A stretch of DNA of 64,000 nt, taken from assembly GCF_029360705.1 (NCBI RefSeq), contig NZ_JARKMX010000002.1, positions 496,001-560,000 of the forward strand. Direction: 5' to 3'. A program made the translations under genes and the position numbers. The first letter of the stretch is position 1; each line of letters opens with the position of its first letter. This document shows, one piece after another, positions 18,390-27,435 of this stretch. The DNA is from Paraflavitalea pollutisoli. Its GTDB lineage: Bacteria; Bacteroidota; Bacteroidia; Chitinophagales; Chitinophagaceae. The notes beneath the pieces are model-generated. The model was not told the DNA's origin, searched no databases, and saw nothing but the letters and a program-made list of their open reading frames with translations.

Positions 18390-18859
18390 ACTCGTCTTAA
18401 GCCAGGCCTACGGTGACCGGCGTGAGGGTTGGCCAAGTAGGCATTATGTTACCGGGGCAGCAGGTAAAAGAGGAATGTAGCAAACTCAAATACAACCGGT
18501 TAGGGTTCCGGCAACACCAGTTACCGTCATTGCCCACCTCTTATCGTCACTGATAACCGGGAGCAGTCTTGAGCCGCCTGATGCACGGGCTTACCGGCAG
18601 GCCGGAAGGGTTGTTAATTGTCACTCGTATGCGGTAAAAAGGCTATAAATCCACTAAAAAGACCGTCTTTATACACTATTTTTGCAGTCTGATTTTGGCT
18701 TCGGACCTCGTTTTTTTACACGTTTTTTAAAATTTGACCCAAGCCGATTGTTTGTTGCTGTAAATCAATGTGGTTTGGATTTATGGCTATAACTTGCGCA
18801 GGCAACCAATAGCCTGGTGCTTTGTTATATTGATAACTATCACCACAAAAGCATTAAAA

Positions 18860-19186
18860 ATGATAACAATTTCCGATAACGCGCAGGATTATATCCGCCA
18901 ACAGATGGCAAAAGAAGGCTCTGCTGAAGGCAGCTTTGTCCGTGTGGGTGTAAAGGGTGGCGGTTGCTCTGGTTTATCCTACGAAATGAAGTTCGACACC
19001 GAAATGGGTCCGTCGGACCAGGTTTTTGAAGACAAAGGCCTGAAACTCGTGGTGGAAATGAAGAGCCTGCTGTACCTGTACGGTACCGAACTGGATTATT
19101 CGAGCGGTTTGAATGGCAAGGGCCTGTTCTTCAACAATCCGAACGCATCACGTACCTGCGCCTGCGGCGAAAGCTTCGCGGTATAA
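18860..19186 (+). CDS. Iron-sulfur cluster assembly accessory protein (HesB/IscA/SufA family)
   Basis: A 108-residue A-type Fe-S carrier. The start is set at the ATG of MITISDNAQDYIRQQ (18860), where family similarity begins. The three ligand cysteines are present: one in GGGCSGLSYEM and two in the C-terminal TCACGESF. It accepts clusters from the SufBCD scaffold and delivers them to target proteins. It is first in the SUF cluster, 137 bases ahead of sufB, on the same strand. A sufA name would be reasonable by position. Confidence 0.93.
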   Translation: MITISDNAQDYIRQQMAKEGSAEGSFVRVGVKGGGCSGLSYEMKFDTEMGPSDQVFEDKGLKLVVEMKSLLYLYGTELDYSSGLNGKGLFFNNPNASRTCACGESFAV

Positions 19187-19323
19187 TTGCCGGGAGGGAA
19201 TGACCCTCGCATGACAACCGGAACCTATGGGTTTGTTCATGAGTAGCCCGCGAAAGCCATTGGGCAGCGGCAGCAGGGAAATGCATCAACGGTTAATTTC
19301 TGACTCACCAAGCGAAAAAGAAC

Positions 19324-20769
19324 ATGAGTACTGATTTAGATATTTTAAAGGACGTCTCAACGGAAGAGTACAAGTATGGCTTTACTACGAACATTGAGAT
19401 GGAAATGGCCCCTATCGGCCTCAATGAAGATACTGTCCGGTATATCTCCGCCAAGAAGAATGAACCTGAATGGCTGCTGGAATGGCGCCTGAAAGCTTAC
19501 CGACAGTTTGAAAAAATGGAATGGCCCTCCTGGCAGAATTTCGAAATGCCGTCCATGGACCTGCAGTCTATTTCGTTTTATGCTGCTCCCCGCAAGAAGG
19601 CCAAACTGAACAGCCTGGAAGAAGTAGATCCTGAATTGCTGGCCACTTTTGAGAAGCTGGGAATTCCCCTGACGGAGCAAAAGATGCTGGCCGGTGTGGC
19701 TGTAGACGCTGTTTTCGACAGTGTTTCCGTGGCTACTACCTTCAAAGGCAAACTGAAAGAGATGGGCGTTATCTTCTGCTCTTTCGGTGAAGCCGTGCAG
19801 GAATATCCCGACCTGGTCAAGAAGTTTCTGGGTACTGTAGTACCTCATACCGATAATATTTTCGCAGCGCTCAATGCCGCTGTATTCTCCGATGGTTCTT
19901 TCGTCTACATCCCTAAGGGCGTTCGTTGCCCGATGGAACTGTCTACCTATTTCCGTATCAATGCGGAAAATACCGGCCAATTTGAACGTACGCTGATCGT
20001 TGCCGACGACGACAGTTATGTGAGCTACCTGGAAGGCTGTACTGCTCCCATGCGTGACGAAAACCAATTGCACGCTGCCGTGGTGGAACTGATCGCCCTG
20101 GAGAATGCCGAGATCAAGTACTCGACCGTACAGAACTGGTACCCCGGTGATAAGGATGGCAAGGGTGGTATCTACAACTTCGTTACCAAACGTGGTATCT
20201 GCAAGGGTGTGAATTCCAAGATCTCCTGGACGCAGGTGGAAACCGGTTCGGCGATCACCTGGAAATATCCCAGCGTTATCCTCCGCGGTGATAACTCTAC
20301 CGGCGAGTTTTATTCCGTCGCACTCACCAAGAACAAGCAGGTTGCTGATACCGGTACCAAGATGTACCATATCGGTAAGAATACCCGCAGCCGTATCATC
20401 TCCAAAGGTATCTCGGCCGGCGAAGGCCAAAACAGCTACCGCGGTCTGGTACAGGTAGGTAGTGGCGCCGACAATGCCCGCAACTTTACCCAGTGCGACT
20501 CGCTGCTGATCGGCGATCAGTGTGGTGCGCATACTTTCCCTTATATCGAATCGAAGAACAACTCTGCGATGGTGGAGCACGAGGCAACTACCTCGAAGAT
20601 CGGTGAAGACCAGATCTTCTACCTCAACCAACGCGGTATCGATACCGAGAAAGCGGTAGCACTGATCGTAAATGGTTATGCCAAGGAAGTATTGAATCAA
20701 TTGCCCATGGAATTTGCTGTTGAAGCCCAGAAGCTGCTGGCGATTTCCCTCGAAGGCTCGGTAGGTTAA
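19324..20769 (+). CDS. sufB: Fe-S cluster assembly scaffold SufB
   Basis: SufB forms the SufBC2D scaffold with SufC and SufD in the cytoplasm and builds Fe-S clusters from sulfur supplied by SufS/SufE. At 481 residues it has the normal size. Family motifs visible include [19 protein letters not shown] at the N-terminus, [21 protein letters not shown] (written here for identification of the region near residue 178), YLEGCTAPM with a conserved Cys, and [20 protein letters not shown] near the C-terminus. All appear intact. It lies between the A-type carrier gene and sufC. Confidence 0.97.
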   Translation: MSTDLDILKDVSTEEYKYGFTTNIEMEMAPIGLNEDTVRYISAKKNEPEWLLEWRLKAYRQFEKMEWPSWQNFEMPSMDLQSISFYAAPRKKAKLNSLEEVDPELLATFEKLGIPLTEQKMLAGVAVDAVFDSVSVATTFKGKLKEMGVIFCSFGEAVQEYPDLVKKFLGTVVPHTDNIFAALNAAVFSDGSFVYIPKGVRCPMELSTYFRINAENTGQFERTLIVADDDSYVSYLEGCTAPMRDENQLHAAVVELIALENAEIKYSTVQNWYPGDKDGKGGIYNFVTKRGICKGVNSKISWTQVETGSAITWKYPSVILRGDNSTGEFYSVALTKNKQVADTGTKMYHIGKNTRSRIISKGISAGEGQNSYRGLVQVGSGADNARNFTQCDSLLIGDQCGAHTFPYIESKNNSAMVEHEATTSKIGEDQIFYLNQRGIDTEKAVALIVNGYAKEVLNQLPMEFAVEAQKLLAISLEGSVG

Positions 20770-20872
20770 TGACATCGGGGTTATTCCCGACACATTAGCC
20801 GGTTAAGACATCGCAGCCTGCGGCCACAAGCAGCGGCTGTATTTAAGCAGTAATTTATCAAAGCGTTTATAA

Positions 20873-21655
20873 ATGTTAAGTATTAAGAATCTGAAAGCAT
20901 CTGTTGAAGGTAAGGAGATACTGAAAGGGCTGAACCTGGAAGTAAATGCCGGAGAAGTACATGCGATCATGGGACCCAACGGTTCCGGCAAAAGTACCCT
21001 GGCATCCGTACTGACCGGTAAGGAAGCTTATGACGTTACCGGCGGACAGGCTTTGTTTGAAGGTAAAGACCTTCTTGACCTTTCGCCCGAAGACCGTGCG
21101 AGAGAAGGAGTATTTCTGGCTTTTCAATACCCCGTTGAAATTCCAGGTGTATCCAACATCAACTTTTTGAAAACTGCTCTCAATGAGATCAGGGCCTATA
21201 AAGGTCTTCCTAACCTGGAAGCCAAAGAATTTCTGAAACTGCTGAAGGAAAAGCAGAAGTTGCTGGAATTCGACGCAGCACTGGCCAACCGTTCACTGAA
21301 CGAAGGTTTCTCCGGTGGTGAAAAGAAAAGGAACGAGATCTTCCAACTGGCGATGCTCGATCCCAAACTGGCGATCCTCGACGAAACCGATTCTGGTCTG
21401 GACATCGACGCCCTGCGTATCGTATCCCGTGGTGTAAACAAGCTGCGCAATGGTAAGAACTCCTTTATCATCATTACGCACTACCAGCGTTTGCTGGAAT
21501 ACATCGTTCCGGACTTCGTACACGTACTGTACAAAGGACAGATCGTGAAATCGGGTACCAAGGAGCTGGCATTGGAGCTGGAAGAGAAGGGTTATGACTG
21601 GTTGAAAGAAGACAGCCATGAGACTGAAGCAGCTGAGATCCTGCTGCCCCGGTAA
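20873..21655 (+). CDS. sufC: Fe-S cluster assembly ATPase SufC
   Basis: ABC-type ATPase of the SufBCD complex, 260 residues, soluble. Walker A is GPNGSGKST (about 35-43), the Q-loop AFQYPVEIPGV is typical of SufC, the signature is FSGGEKKRNEI, Walker B is LAILDETDSGLDIDAL, and the H-loop His is in IIITHYQRLL. It lies 103 bases after sufB and 49 before sufD. Confidence 0.97.
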   Translation: MLSIKNLKASVEGKEILKGLNLEVNAGEVHAIMGPNGSGKSTLASVLTGKEAYDVTGGQALFEGKDLLDLSPEDRAREGVFLAFQYPVEIPGVSNINFLKTALNEIRAYKGLPNLEAKEFLKLLKEKQKLLEFDAALANRSLNEGFSGGEKKRNEIFQLAMLDPKLAILDETDSGLDIDALRIVSRGVNKLRNGKNSFIIITHYQRLLEYIVPDFVHVLYKGQIVKSGTKELALELEEKGYDWLKEDSHETEAAEILLPR

Positions 21656-21704
21656 TACCCTGACCACAGCTTTGATTTATTGAACCAGCAGAAAAAGAAC
21701 CGGA

Positions 21705-23024
21705 ATGGAACACAGGACTACACAAATTAACAGCACCTTATACGATCAGTGTATCGCTGATTATGAAGTACGCTCGCCTTTGTTTGCGGCGGAAGCACCA
21801 GAAGTGGTGGCAGCCCGCGCACAGGCTATCGAGCAATTCAAGCAACTGGGCTTCCCTTCTACCAAGGTAGAAGACTGGAAGTATACCAACCTGGTGCCTG
21901 TACTGAAAGAAAATTTTGAACTGGAGCAGGATGCCGAAGTGCTGACCGTAGCCGAAGCCCTCCTCGCGCAAGCGAAGATCGACCTGCTCGACTGTTACCG
22001 CATTGTACTGGTAAATGGTAAGTACCGCGCCGACCTGTCGGAGGTGCCTGCCGTGGAAGGTTTGTTCCTTTCTTCCCTGAGCGATGCCGCCGACCGTCCT
22101 GCCTTCAAGCAGCATTTTGGCAAATACATCGACCTGAGCAAGTTTCACTTTGCTGCAGCCAACACGGCTTTGTTCCGCAACGGCCTGTTCATCGATGTAA
22201 AGCGCAATACGGTAGTCGAAAAACCGCTTCACCTCATTCACGTAGCTACTGCGGGTGCGCCTACTTATTTCCAGCCCCGCCAGTTGTTTGTGGTGGGCAC
22301 CAGCGCTTCGATCAGTGTGATTGAAAGTTATGTTACCGATGGCGCTCCGGTGTTTGTGAACAATGTAGCAGAGATCGTGGTGCAGGAGAATGCGCAGATG
22401 CAGCATTTTTATATTCAGGCCGGCGATGCCAATGCCCGTTATGTTCATCATACCGAGGTATACCAGCAAGCCAACAGCCAGTATAACAATTATAAAGCCT
22501 CTTTCCCGGGTACGAGCCTCTGGCGCAACAATATGAATATTGCGCTGGATGGGGAGAATGTGGAAAGCCACCTGTATGGTTTGTACCTGGCAGGCGGTCA
22601 TCAGCTGGTAGACAACCATACGATCGTTGACCACCGTAAACCGCATTGCAACAGCAATGAGTTGTACAAAGGGGTGATGAAAGATGAGTCGGCCGGTGTG
22701 TTCAACGGTAAGATCTTTGTGCGCAAAGATGCGCAGAAGACCAATGCCTTCCAGCAAAACAACAATATGCTGTTGGGTAAGAAAGCCGTGGTGGATTCCA
22801 AACCGCAGCTGGAGATCTTCGCCGACGATGTGAAATGCAGCCATGGCAGCACCATGGGGCAGTTCAATCCCGAGGCCTTGTTTTACCTGAAATCCAGGGG
22901 CATTGGTGACGAGAAGGCGCGCGCCCTGCTCGTTCATGCTTTTGCGTACGATGTAACTGAAAAAATTCCTATTCCTGAAGTGCAGTCACACATCAATGCG
23001 CTGATCGACCAGGGATTGAAATAA
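21705..23024 (+). CDS. sufD: Fe-S cluster assembly protein SufD
   Basis: SufD pairs with SufB in the SufBC2D scaffold and is needed for iron entry. The 439-residue protein shares the SufBD beta-helix core. Visible family segments are FPSTKVEDWKYTNL at the N-terminus, YGLYLAGGHQLVDNHTIVDH, KGVMKDESAGVFNGKI and CSHGSTMGQFNPEALFYLKS, the last with the conserved His. A hairpin follows the gene, before sufS. Confidence 0.97.
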   Translation: MEHRTTQINSTLYDQCIADYEVRSPLFAAEAPEVVAARAQAIEQFKQLGFPSTKVEDWKYTNLVPVLKENFELEQDAEVLTVAEALLAQAKIDLLDCYRIVLVNGKYRADLSEVPAVEGLFLSSLSDAADRPAFKQHFGKYIDLSKFHFAAANTALFRNGLFIDVKRNTVVEKPLHLIHVATAGAPTYFQPRQLFVVGTSASISVIESYVTDGAPVFVNNVAEIVVQENAQMQHFYIQAGDANARYVHHTEVYQQANSQYNNYKASFPGTSLWRNNMNIALDGENVESHLYGLYLAGGHQLVDNHTIVDHRKPHCNSNELYKGVMKDESAGVFNGKIFVRKDAQKTNAFQQNNNMLLGKKAVVDSKPQLEIFADDVKCSHGSTMGQFNPEALFYLKSRGIGDEKARALLVHAFAYDVTEKIPIPEVQSHINALIDQGLK

Positions 23025-23106
23025 CAGGAGCATCCGGTGGAGCAGCAACTGATCGCACCGGTCGTTCATACATCAACATTTGATATAGTTACTTTACTAT
23101 AGAACC

Positions 23107-23137
23107 ACCCTGCCGCGCTTGTGGCAGGGTAGTTTAT
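23107..23137 (+). terminator. Intercistronic hairpin between sufD and sufS
   Basis: 8-bp perfect stem ACCCTGCC (23107-23114) and GGCAGGGT (23123-23130), followed by AGTTTATTTA. It lies in the 176-base gap between sufD and sufS, the widest in the operon, and may partially terminate transcription or protect the upstream mRNA. Confidence 0.6.
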
Positions 23138-23200
23138 TTAACCAACACGCTCCGTAAGGGTCCCTTAGAACACTCATTGTTCATCGTTAATCTAAAAAAC

Positions 23201-24448
23201 ATGAGTACAGACGTTATGGTAGCTTCCGCCACTTTGGACATAGAAAAGATCAGAAAGGATTTTCCGATACTTGAGCGAAAAGTATACGGCAAGCCTTTGG
23301 TGTACTTCGACAACGGCGCAACGGCCCAAAAGCCGTGGGCAGTGATCAAAGGCATCGAGGATTATTATACGCAGCTGAACAGCAATGTACACCGTGGTGT
23401 GCATCACCTGAGCCAGCAAGCCACCGATGCGTACGAAGCATCGCGTCGTAAGATCCAGGCTTTTCTGAACGCGAAGCATGAGCACGAGGTGATCTATACC
23501 AAGGGCACTACCGATGCCATCAACCTCGTAGCGTACAGCTATGGCAAACAATTCGTGAAAGCCGGCGACACGGTGATCATTTCTGCGATGGAGCACCATT
23601 CGAATATCGTGCCCTGGCAGATCATGTGCGAAGACCGTGGTGCCCAACTGAAGGTGATACCGATCAACGACAAGGGTGAGCTGCAGATGGATGCCTTTGC
23701 GCAATTGCTGCACGACCGGGTGAAGCTGATCTCGGTGGCGTATGTATCGAACACGCTCGGCACGATCAACCCTGTCAAGGAGATCATTGAGCTGGCGCAC
23801 CAGTATAAGATCCCGGTATTTCTCGATGCGGCACAGGCCGTACAGCATATTCCGATCGATGTGCAGGAACTGGATGTGGACTTCCTGGTGTTTTCGGGTC
23901 ATAAGATCTATGGCCCTACCGGCATCGGCATTCTGTACGGTAAAGAGGCGTTGCTGAACCAGATGCCTCCCTACCAGGGTGGCGGCAGCATGATCAAGCA
24001 GGTAACGTTTGAAAAGACGACCTACCATGATCTCCCTTTCCGCTTTGAGGCCGGCACGCCCAATATCGAAGCCTGTATCAACCTGGGTACAGCGATCGAC
24101 TATGTTACGAATATTGGCCTTCCGGCCATTCAGCAATATGAGCACGAGCTGCTGGAATACCTGACGGAGCAATTGCTGGCAATCGACAAGTTGCGCATCA
24201 TTGGTACTGCCGCGGAGAAATCGGGGGTGGTGTCGTTCATCGTGGAAGGCGTGCATCCTTACGATGTGGGCGTATTGCTCGACAAGCTTGGCATTGCCGT
24301 TCGCACTGGCCACCACTGTACGCAACCGCTGATGGAGTTCTTCGGCATTCCCGGCACCGTGCGGGTATCGCTGGCTTTTTATAATACCAAAGCAGAAATC
24401 GACCAACTGGCGGCGGGTATTACCCGGGCAGTCAACATGCTGACCTAA
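23201..24448 (+). CDS. sufS: Cysteine desulfurase SufS
   Basis: PLP enzyme that takes sulfur from cysteine as an enzyme-bound persulfide and passes it to SufE for cluster assembly. The start chosen is the ATG of MSTDVMVASATLD at 23201, giving 415 residues. Motifs: FDNGATAQKP near the N-terminus, the PLP-lysine in FSGHKIYGPTGIG, and the active cysteine in VRTGHHCTQPLMEFFG. The RTGHHCTQP context is of the group II (SufS) type. It is followed by sufE 24 bases later. Confidence 0.97.
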   Translation: MSTDVMVASATLDIEKIRKDFPILERKVYGKPLVYFDNGATAQKPWAVIKGIEDYYTQLNSNVHRGVHHLSQQATDAYEASRRKIQAFLNAKHEHEVIYTKGTTDAINLVAYSYGKQFVKAGDTVIISAMEHHSNIVPWQIMCEDRGAQLKVIPINDKGELQMDAFAQLLHDRVKLISVAYVSNTLGTINPVKEIIELAHQYKIPVFLDAAQAVQHIPIDVQELDVDFLVFSGHKIYGPTGIGILYGKEALLNQMPPYQGGGSMIKQVTFEKTTYHDLPFRFEAGTPNIEACINLGTAIDYVTNIGLPAIQQYEHELLEYLTEQLLAIDKLRIIGTAAEKSGVVSFIVEGVHPYDVGVLLDKLGIAVRTGHHCTQPLMEFFGIPGTVRVSLAFYNTKAEIDQLAAGITRAVNMLT

Positions 24449-24472
24449 GCTGGTTGTAAAAGAGTATTGACG

Positions 24473-24898
24473 ATGATGAGCATTAATGAAATACAGGATG
24501 AACTGATCGACGAATTTTCGATGTACAGCGACTGGATGGAGAAATATGAATACATCATTCAGCTGGGCAAGGAATTGCCGTTGATCAAGGATGAATACAA
24601 ACTGGACGAGAACCTGATCCGTGGATGCCAGGCAAGGGTGTGGCTGCATGCCGATTACCGCGACGGGCTGGTACATTTTACTGCCGACAGCGATGCGATC
24701 ATTACGAAGGGACTGGTGAGCATGGTTGTACGGGTTTTATCGGGCCATCAGCCTGCCGAGATCGTGCAGGCTGATTTGTATTTCGTTGACAAAGTGGGTT
24801 TGAAAGAGCACTTGTCTGTTACCCGGTCGAACGGTTTGTTGTCTATGATCAAGCAAATGAAAGTGTATGCGCTGGCGCTGCAATCGAAAGCGTCGTAA
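24473..24898 (+). CDS. sufE: Sulfur acceptor protein SufE
   Basis: SufE accepts persulfide sulfur from SufS and hands it to SufB. With the ATG at 24473 it is 141 residues; 24476 is an equally possible start. The conserved segment LIRGCQARVWL carries the acceptor cysteine. The tail with RSNGLLSMIKQMK is typical of the family. It sits directly after sufS, which supports the pairing. Confidence 0.94.
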   Translation: MMSINEIQDELIDEFSMYSDWMEKYEYIIQLGKELPLIKDEYKLDENLIRGCQARVWLHADYRDGLVHFTADSDAIITKGLVSMVVRVLSGHQPAEIVQADLYFVDKVGLKEHLSVTRSNGLLSMIKQMKVYALALQSKAS

Positions 24899-24910
24899 AA
24901 CTGAAGTGAT

Positions 24911-25225
24911 ATGATCGACAAGAAAAAGATTGAAGAGGATATATACGAAACGCTCAAGACGGTACATGACCCGGAGATACCCGTAAACATCTACGAGCTG
25001 GGTTTGGTATACGGCGTAGATATCCGGGATGATGGGTATGTGCAGGTAACGATGACGTTGACGGCGCCTGCCTGTCCGGTAGCCGGCGAGATTGTTCGGG
25101 AGGTGGATGAGAAGGTGCGTGCGGTGACTGATGTCAGCGATGTGAATGTGATGTTGACCTTCGACCCACCGTGGAACCGTGAAATGATGAGTGAGGAAGC
25201 CAAGCTGGAGCTGGGCTTTTTATAA
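24911..25225 (+). CDS. SufT/DUF59 (MIP18 family) Fe-S maturation protein
   Basis: A 104-residue cytoplasmic protein of the MIP18/DUF59 family. The core LKTVHDPEIPVNIYELGLVY and the TLTAPACPVAG segment with its conserved cysteine are clear, followed by VMLTFDPPWNREMMSEEAK. In SUF operons this protein (SufT) helps Fe-S protein maturation. It begins 12 bases after sufE and is the last gene before a strong terminator. Confidence 0.93.
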   Translation: MIDKKKIEEDIYETLKTVHDPEIPVNIYELGLVYGVDIRDDGYVQVTMTLTAPACPVAGEIVREVDEKVRAVTDVSDVNVMLTFDPPWNREMMSEEAKLELGFL

Positions 25226-25245
25226 TAACTGATAATACTTGTAGC

Positions 25246-25286
25246 AAAGGCCTGCCGGGAAATATTTCCGGTAGGCCTTTTTCTTT
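25246..25286 (+). terminator. Terminator of the SUF operon
   Basis: Long hairpin with arms AAAGGCCTGCCGG and CCGGTAGGCCTTT separated by an A/T-rich apex, followed by TTTTCTTTT on the plus strand. It lies 20 bases after the sufT-like stop codon. Confidence 0.88.
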
Positions 25287-25298
25287 TCTGGTAAGCAC

Positions 25299-25325
25299 AA
25301 AAAAAAGCCACCCTCGTGGGTGGCT
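25299..25325 (-). terminator. Minus-strand terminator with no obvious gene
   Basis: 8-bp perfect stem AGCCACCC (25306-25313)/GGGTGGCT (25318-25325), loop TCGT, preceded by eight A on the plus strand, that is, a U-run after the hairpin on the minus strand. No protein gene lies upstream on that strand, so it may end a small RNA. Confidence 0.75.
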
Positions 25326-25470
25326 CGCCTGTGTGAATTGATACCCTATGAATAATGACCCTGCTATTAACGTTGCAACCTTGTCCTCATCGGAATGCAC
25401 TCTATTAAGGACAAGTTTTGAAAACTACATACCTCTATTAACTGACCTATCTTACGCAGGCCTGTGTTTT
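25299..25470 (-). ncRNA. Candidate small RNA
   Basis: Minus-strand segment ending at the strong terminator 25299-25325. An internal stem, CTTGTCCT/AGGACAAG (about 25380-25414), encloses a 20-base loop. The minus strand carries three copies of TTAATAG (plus-strand positions about 25364, 25402 and 25435). The 5' end is a guess. No known RNA family was recognised. Confidence 0.3.
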
Positions 25471-26048
25471 CATCCGTACCGCTAAAGATTATACGAATAA
25501 CAAGTTTGTCTGGATTTCCAGACAGCCACTTTTTTTCAACTTTCTTTAAAAAAGAGTTCCCGGGGGCTCATCTTCCCTTGTTCAAGAAAAAAAGACAAAA
25601 AAACGCTCATTTCTTTTAGTACAACATCGCCATTTAGTTGTTTCATATATATACGGTATGCGTACCCAATATTTTGAGGAAAACATCACCCCTTTATACA
25701 ATGGGTTATAAATCCTACAGAAGACACTGGCTCTCATACCCGTACAATATCACCGTATACCCAAATAAGGTCAATAACTACTTACCGAAAAACCACTATC
25801 GAATGCAGATCATTTACCATTATCCGAGGCTAAGCGCCAACGACGCGTTGAGAATTACTGTGTTAACGACAGGTATTGCTAATTCGTCAATTCCACCGGG
25901 CATGTAACACTTACAAATACCCGCCTTTTTTTCAGATCGTATTCCTCCCAGGGCAACAAGATTGCAGTAATCAGTTACACGCAACACGATCAGCCCCACT
26001 TTTTATTGCATTTTTTTCTTAAACCAATTGACTTACTCAAAGCTGTCT
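25471..26048. other. Gene-free, A/T-rich region
   Basis: A/T-rich sequence before the AraC-type gene. It contains a perfect inverted repeat TGTCTGG-ATTT-CCAGACA at 25507-25524. An 89-codon plus-strand frame (25638-25907) starts with TTG, lacks family signal and was not called. Confidence 0.55.
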
Positions 26049-27092
26049 ATGAATCTCAAACCATCTAACAAGCATTATAGCGTCCCATTTCCTGCGGTGA
26101 GCTGCGAACAAGATTTTGAAGAGTTGGCAAAAGTGCTGCAAGGCGAATTGACCAGCGACGACGAGATCAATATTTCCGGGGGAATTGCCAAGGGCATCGT
26201 GCGGCGTTGTCAATTACAACCTGGTTGTTGTATACGAATCTGGAACCTCAACTTCAATCACGCGGTAGAACTGAATAAACGGGGGAATGAATCTGATCAT
26301 AAGAACTGTACGATCGTGTATGTACTGACTCCAGGATCGTGCAAGCTGCGTACGATCGGCGGCCACGAACAATTCAATCAAAGCGATGCGCGCAATGGGC
26401 TAATGGTGTCCAACGGCGTCGATCTGCAATATGAAGTATTGCCCTTTCAACCTGTTCAGGTGATCGAGATCAGCGCCAATACGTTCTGGCTGGCACAACA
26501 ATTCAGAAGGGCCGATCTGCCCCTGGAGAATCTGCTGGACCGCGTCAGCAATCCTGGGCAGCCGTTGATCCTGACCAATATCTGTACAGCGCATGTCATT
26601 ACACAGGTCAATATGTTGTTTGAAGCGCTGATGGGGGGAGAGCAACCAGCCGGACGGAAAGAATTGCTGGTGAATACCCTGATGGTAGATTTCCTGAGCA
26701 AGACCTTGAACCCACAGGTACCACAAGGCCCCTCCAATACAGACGCCCACTTTATCAAGGTGCTGGAAGCAGAAGCTATCCTCAAGGCTCACCTGGAGGC
26801 TAATTTGCCGACCGTCAATATGATCGCACAACAGGTATCGCTGAGTGAATCGACGTTGAAGCGTCACTTCAAGATCGTATTCGGCAAGAGCCTGTATGAA
26901 TATTATCTCGAGAAGAAAATGCAGCTGGCTAAAAACCTGTTGCAGGAACAACCACTGACCGTATACCAGGCAGCTTCGAGGCTGGGGTATGAAAAGGTGA
27001 GCAATTTTATCTGGATATTCAAGAAACACCATGGCTTCTCTCCGGGCACGATCAAGAAAAAAGCCTCGTCAGCAGCAACAGCAGCCGTATAG
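26049..27092 (+). CDS. AraC family transcriptional regulator
   Basis: A 347-residue regulator. The start is the ATG of MNLKPSNKHYSVPF (26049). Residues about 1-230 form an unrecognised sensor region with a cupin-like pattern (GCCIRIWNLNFNHAVEL). The C-terminal about 100 residues are an AraC/XylS double helix-turn-helix: VNMIAQQVSLSESTLKRHFK and then AASRLGYEKVSNFIWIFKKHHGFSPG. It stands alone with a strong terminator after it. The next gene downstream on the same strand is the large surface protein, a possible target, but nothing in the sequence proves this. Confidence 0.9.
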   Translation: MNLKPSNKHYSVPFPAVSCEQDFEELAKVLQGELTSDDEINISGGIAKGIVRRCQLQPGCCIRIWNLNFNHAVELNKRGNESDHKNCTIVYVLTPGSCKLRTIGGHEQFNQSDARNGLMVSNGVDLQYEVLPFQPVQVIEISANTFWLAQQFRRADLPLENLLDRVSNPGQPLILTNICTAHVITQVNMLFEALMGGEQPAGRKELLVNTLMVDFLSKTLNPQVPQGPSNTDAHFIKVLEAEAILKAHLEANLPTVNMIAQQVSLSESTLKRHFKIVFGKSLYEYYLEKKMQLAKNLLQEQPLTVYQAASRLGYEKVSNFIWIFKKHHGFSPGTIKKKASSAATAAV

Positions 27093-27260
27093 TAGTTACT
27101 AATTTATAGCATGCTTTCCACAAAAGCCTGCCTTTGAACAGAACCATTGTAGCATACTGAAAAACCACAAATAAGAAAGAGCACAGGGCCATACCAGGCG
27201 TGATAACTATTGCGTACCCTACCTGGATCCATGGCAAACTCTCTTTCTCGCACCACCACT

Positions 27261-27299
27261 AACCATCAACGCATTGCATGCAGCAGCGCGTTGATGGTT
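27261..27299 (+). terminator. Terminator after the AraC-type gene
   Basis: Perfect 12-bp inverted repeat AACCATCAACGC (27261-27272)/GCGTTGATGGTT (27288-27299), loop of 15 bases, followed by T-rich ATTTCCTTATTCTTTTTT. Confidence 0.85.
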
Positions 27300-27435
27300 A
27301 TTTCCTTATTCTTTTTTACTGTCAGGAGTCGTGGCCAAGGCTCCGGATAAACATATGATTTTGCCTCCATGCAAGGGGGCATGATCTGTTATTGCATTGG
27401 TAGTACTTCAGCACTTAACACAAAAAAAGCTTACT

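Larger units (their letters stand above)
17930..18859. other. Gene-free region, 930 bp
   Basis: Long non-coding stretch between the hydroxylase operon and the SUF operon. It holds five tandem 11-bp units (18155-18209), the second copy of the 17-base repeat (18373-18389), several TTACCGG words, and a TATTTTTG -7 type box at 18677-18684. No family-matching reading frame was found. The frame upstream of 18860 is open from 18770 but has no conserved sequence. Confidence 0.6.

Noticed and set aside
18331-18600. Several TTACCGG words as a repeat family
   Set aside because: Spacing irregular and the word is short; no defined unit.
19357-20793. A 478-codon frame opposite sufB
   Set aside because: Antisense shadow of sufB, which is intact on the plus strand.
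25638-25907. An 89-codon frame in the A/T-rich region
   Set aside because: TTG start, no ribosome site, composition unlike the neighbouring genes.
27368-27383. Small hairpin CATGC/GCATG before the FG-GAP gene as an operator
   Set aside because: Only 5-bp arms; no repeat elsewhere.
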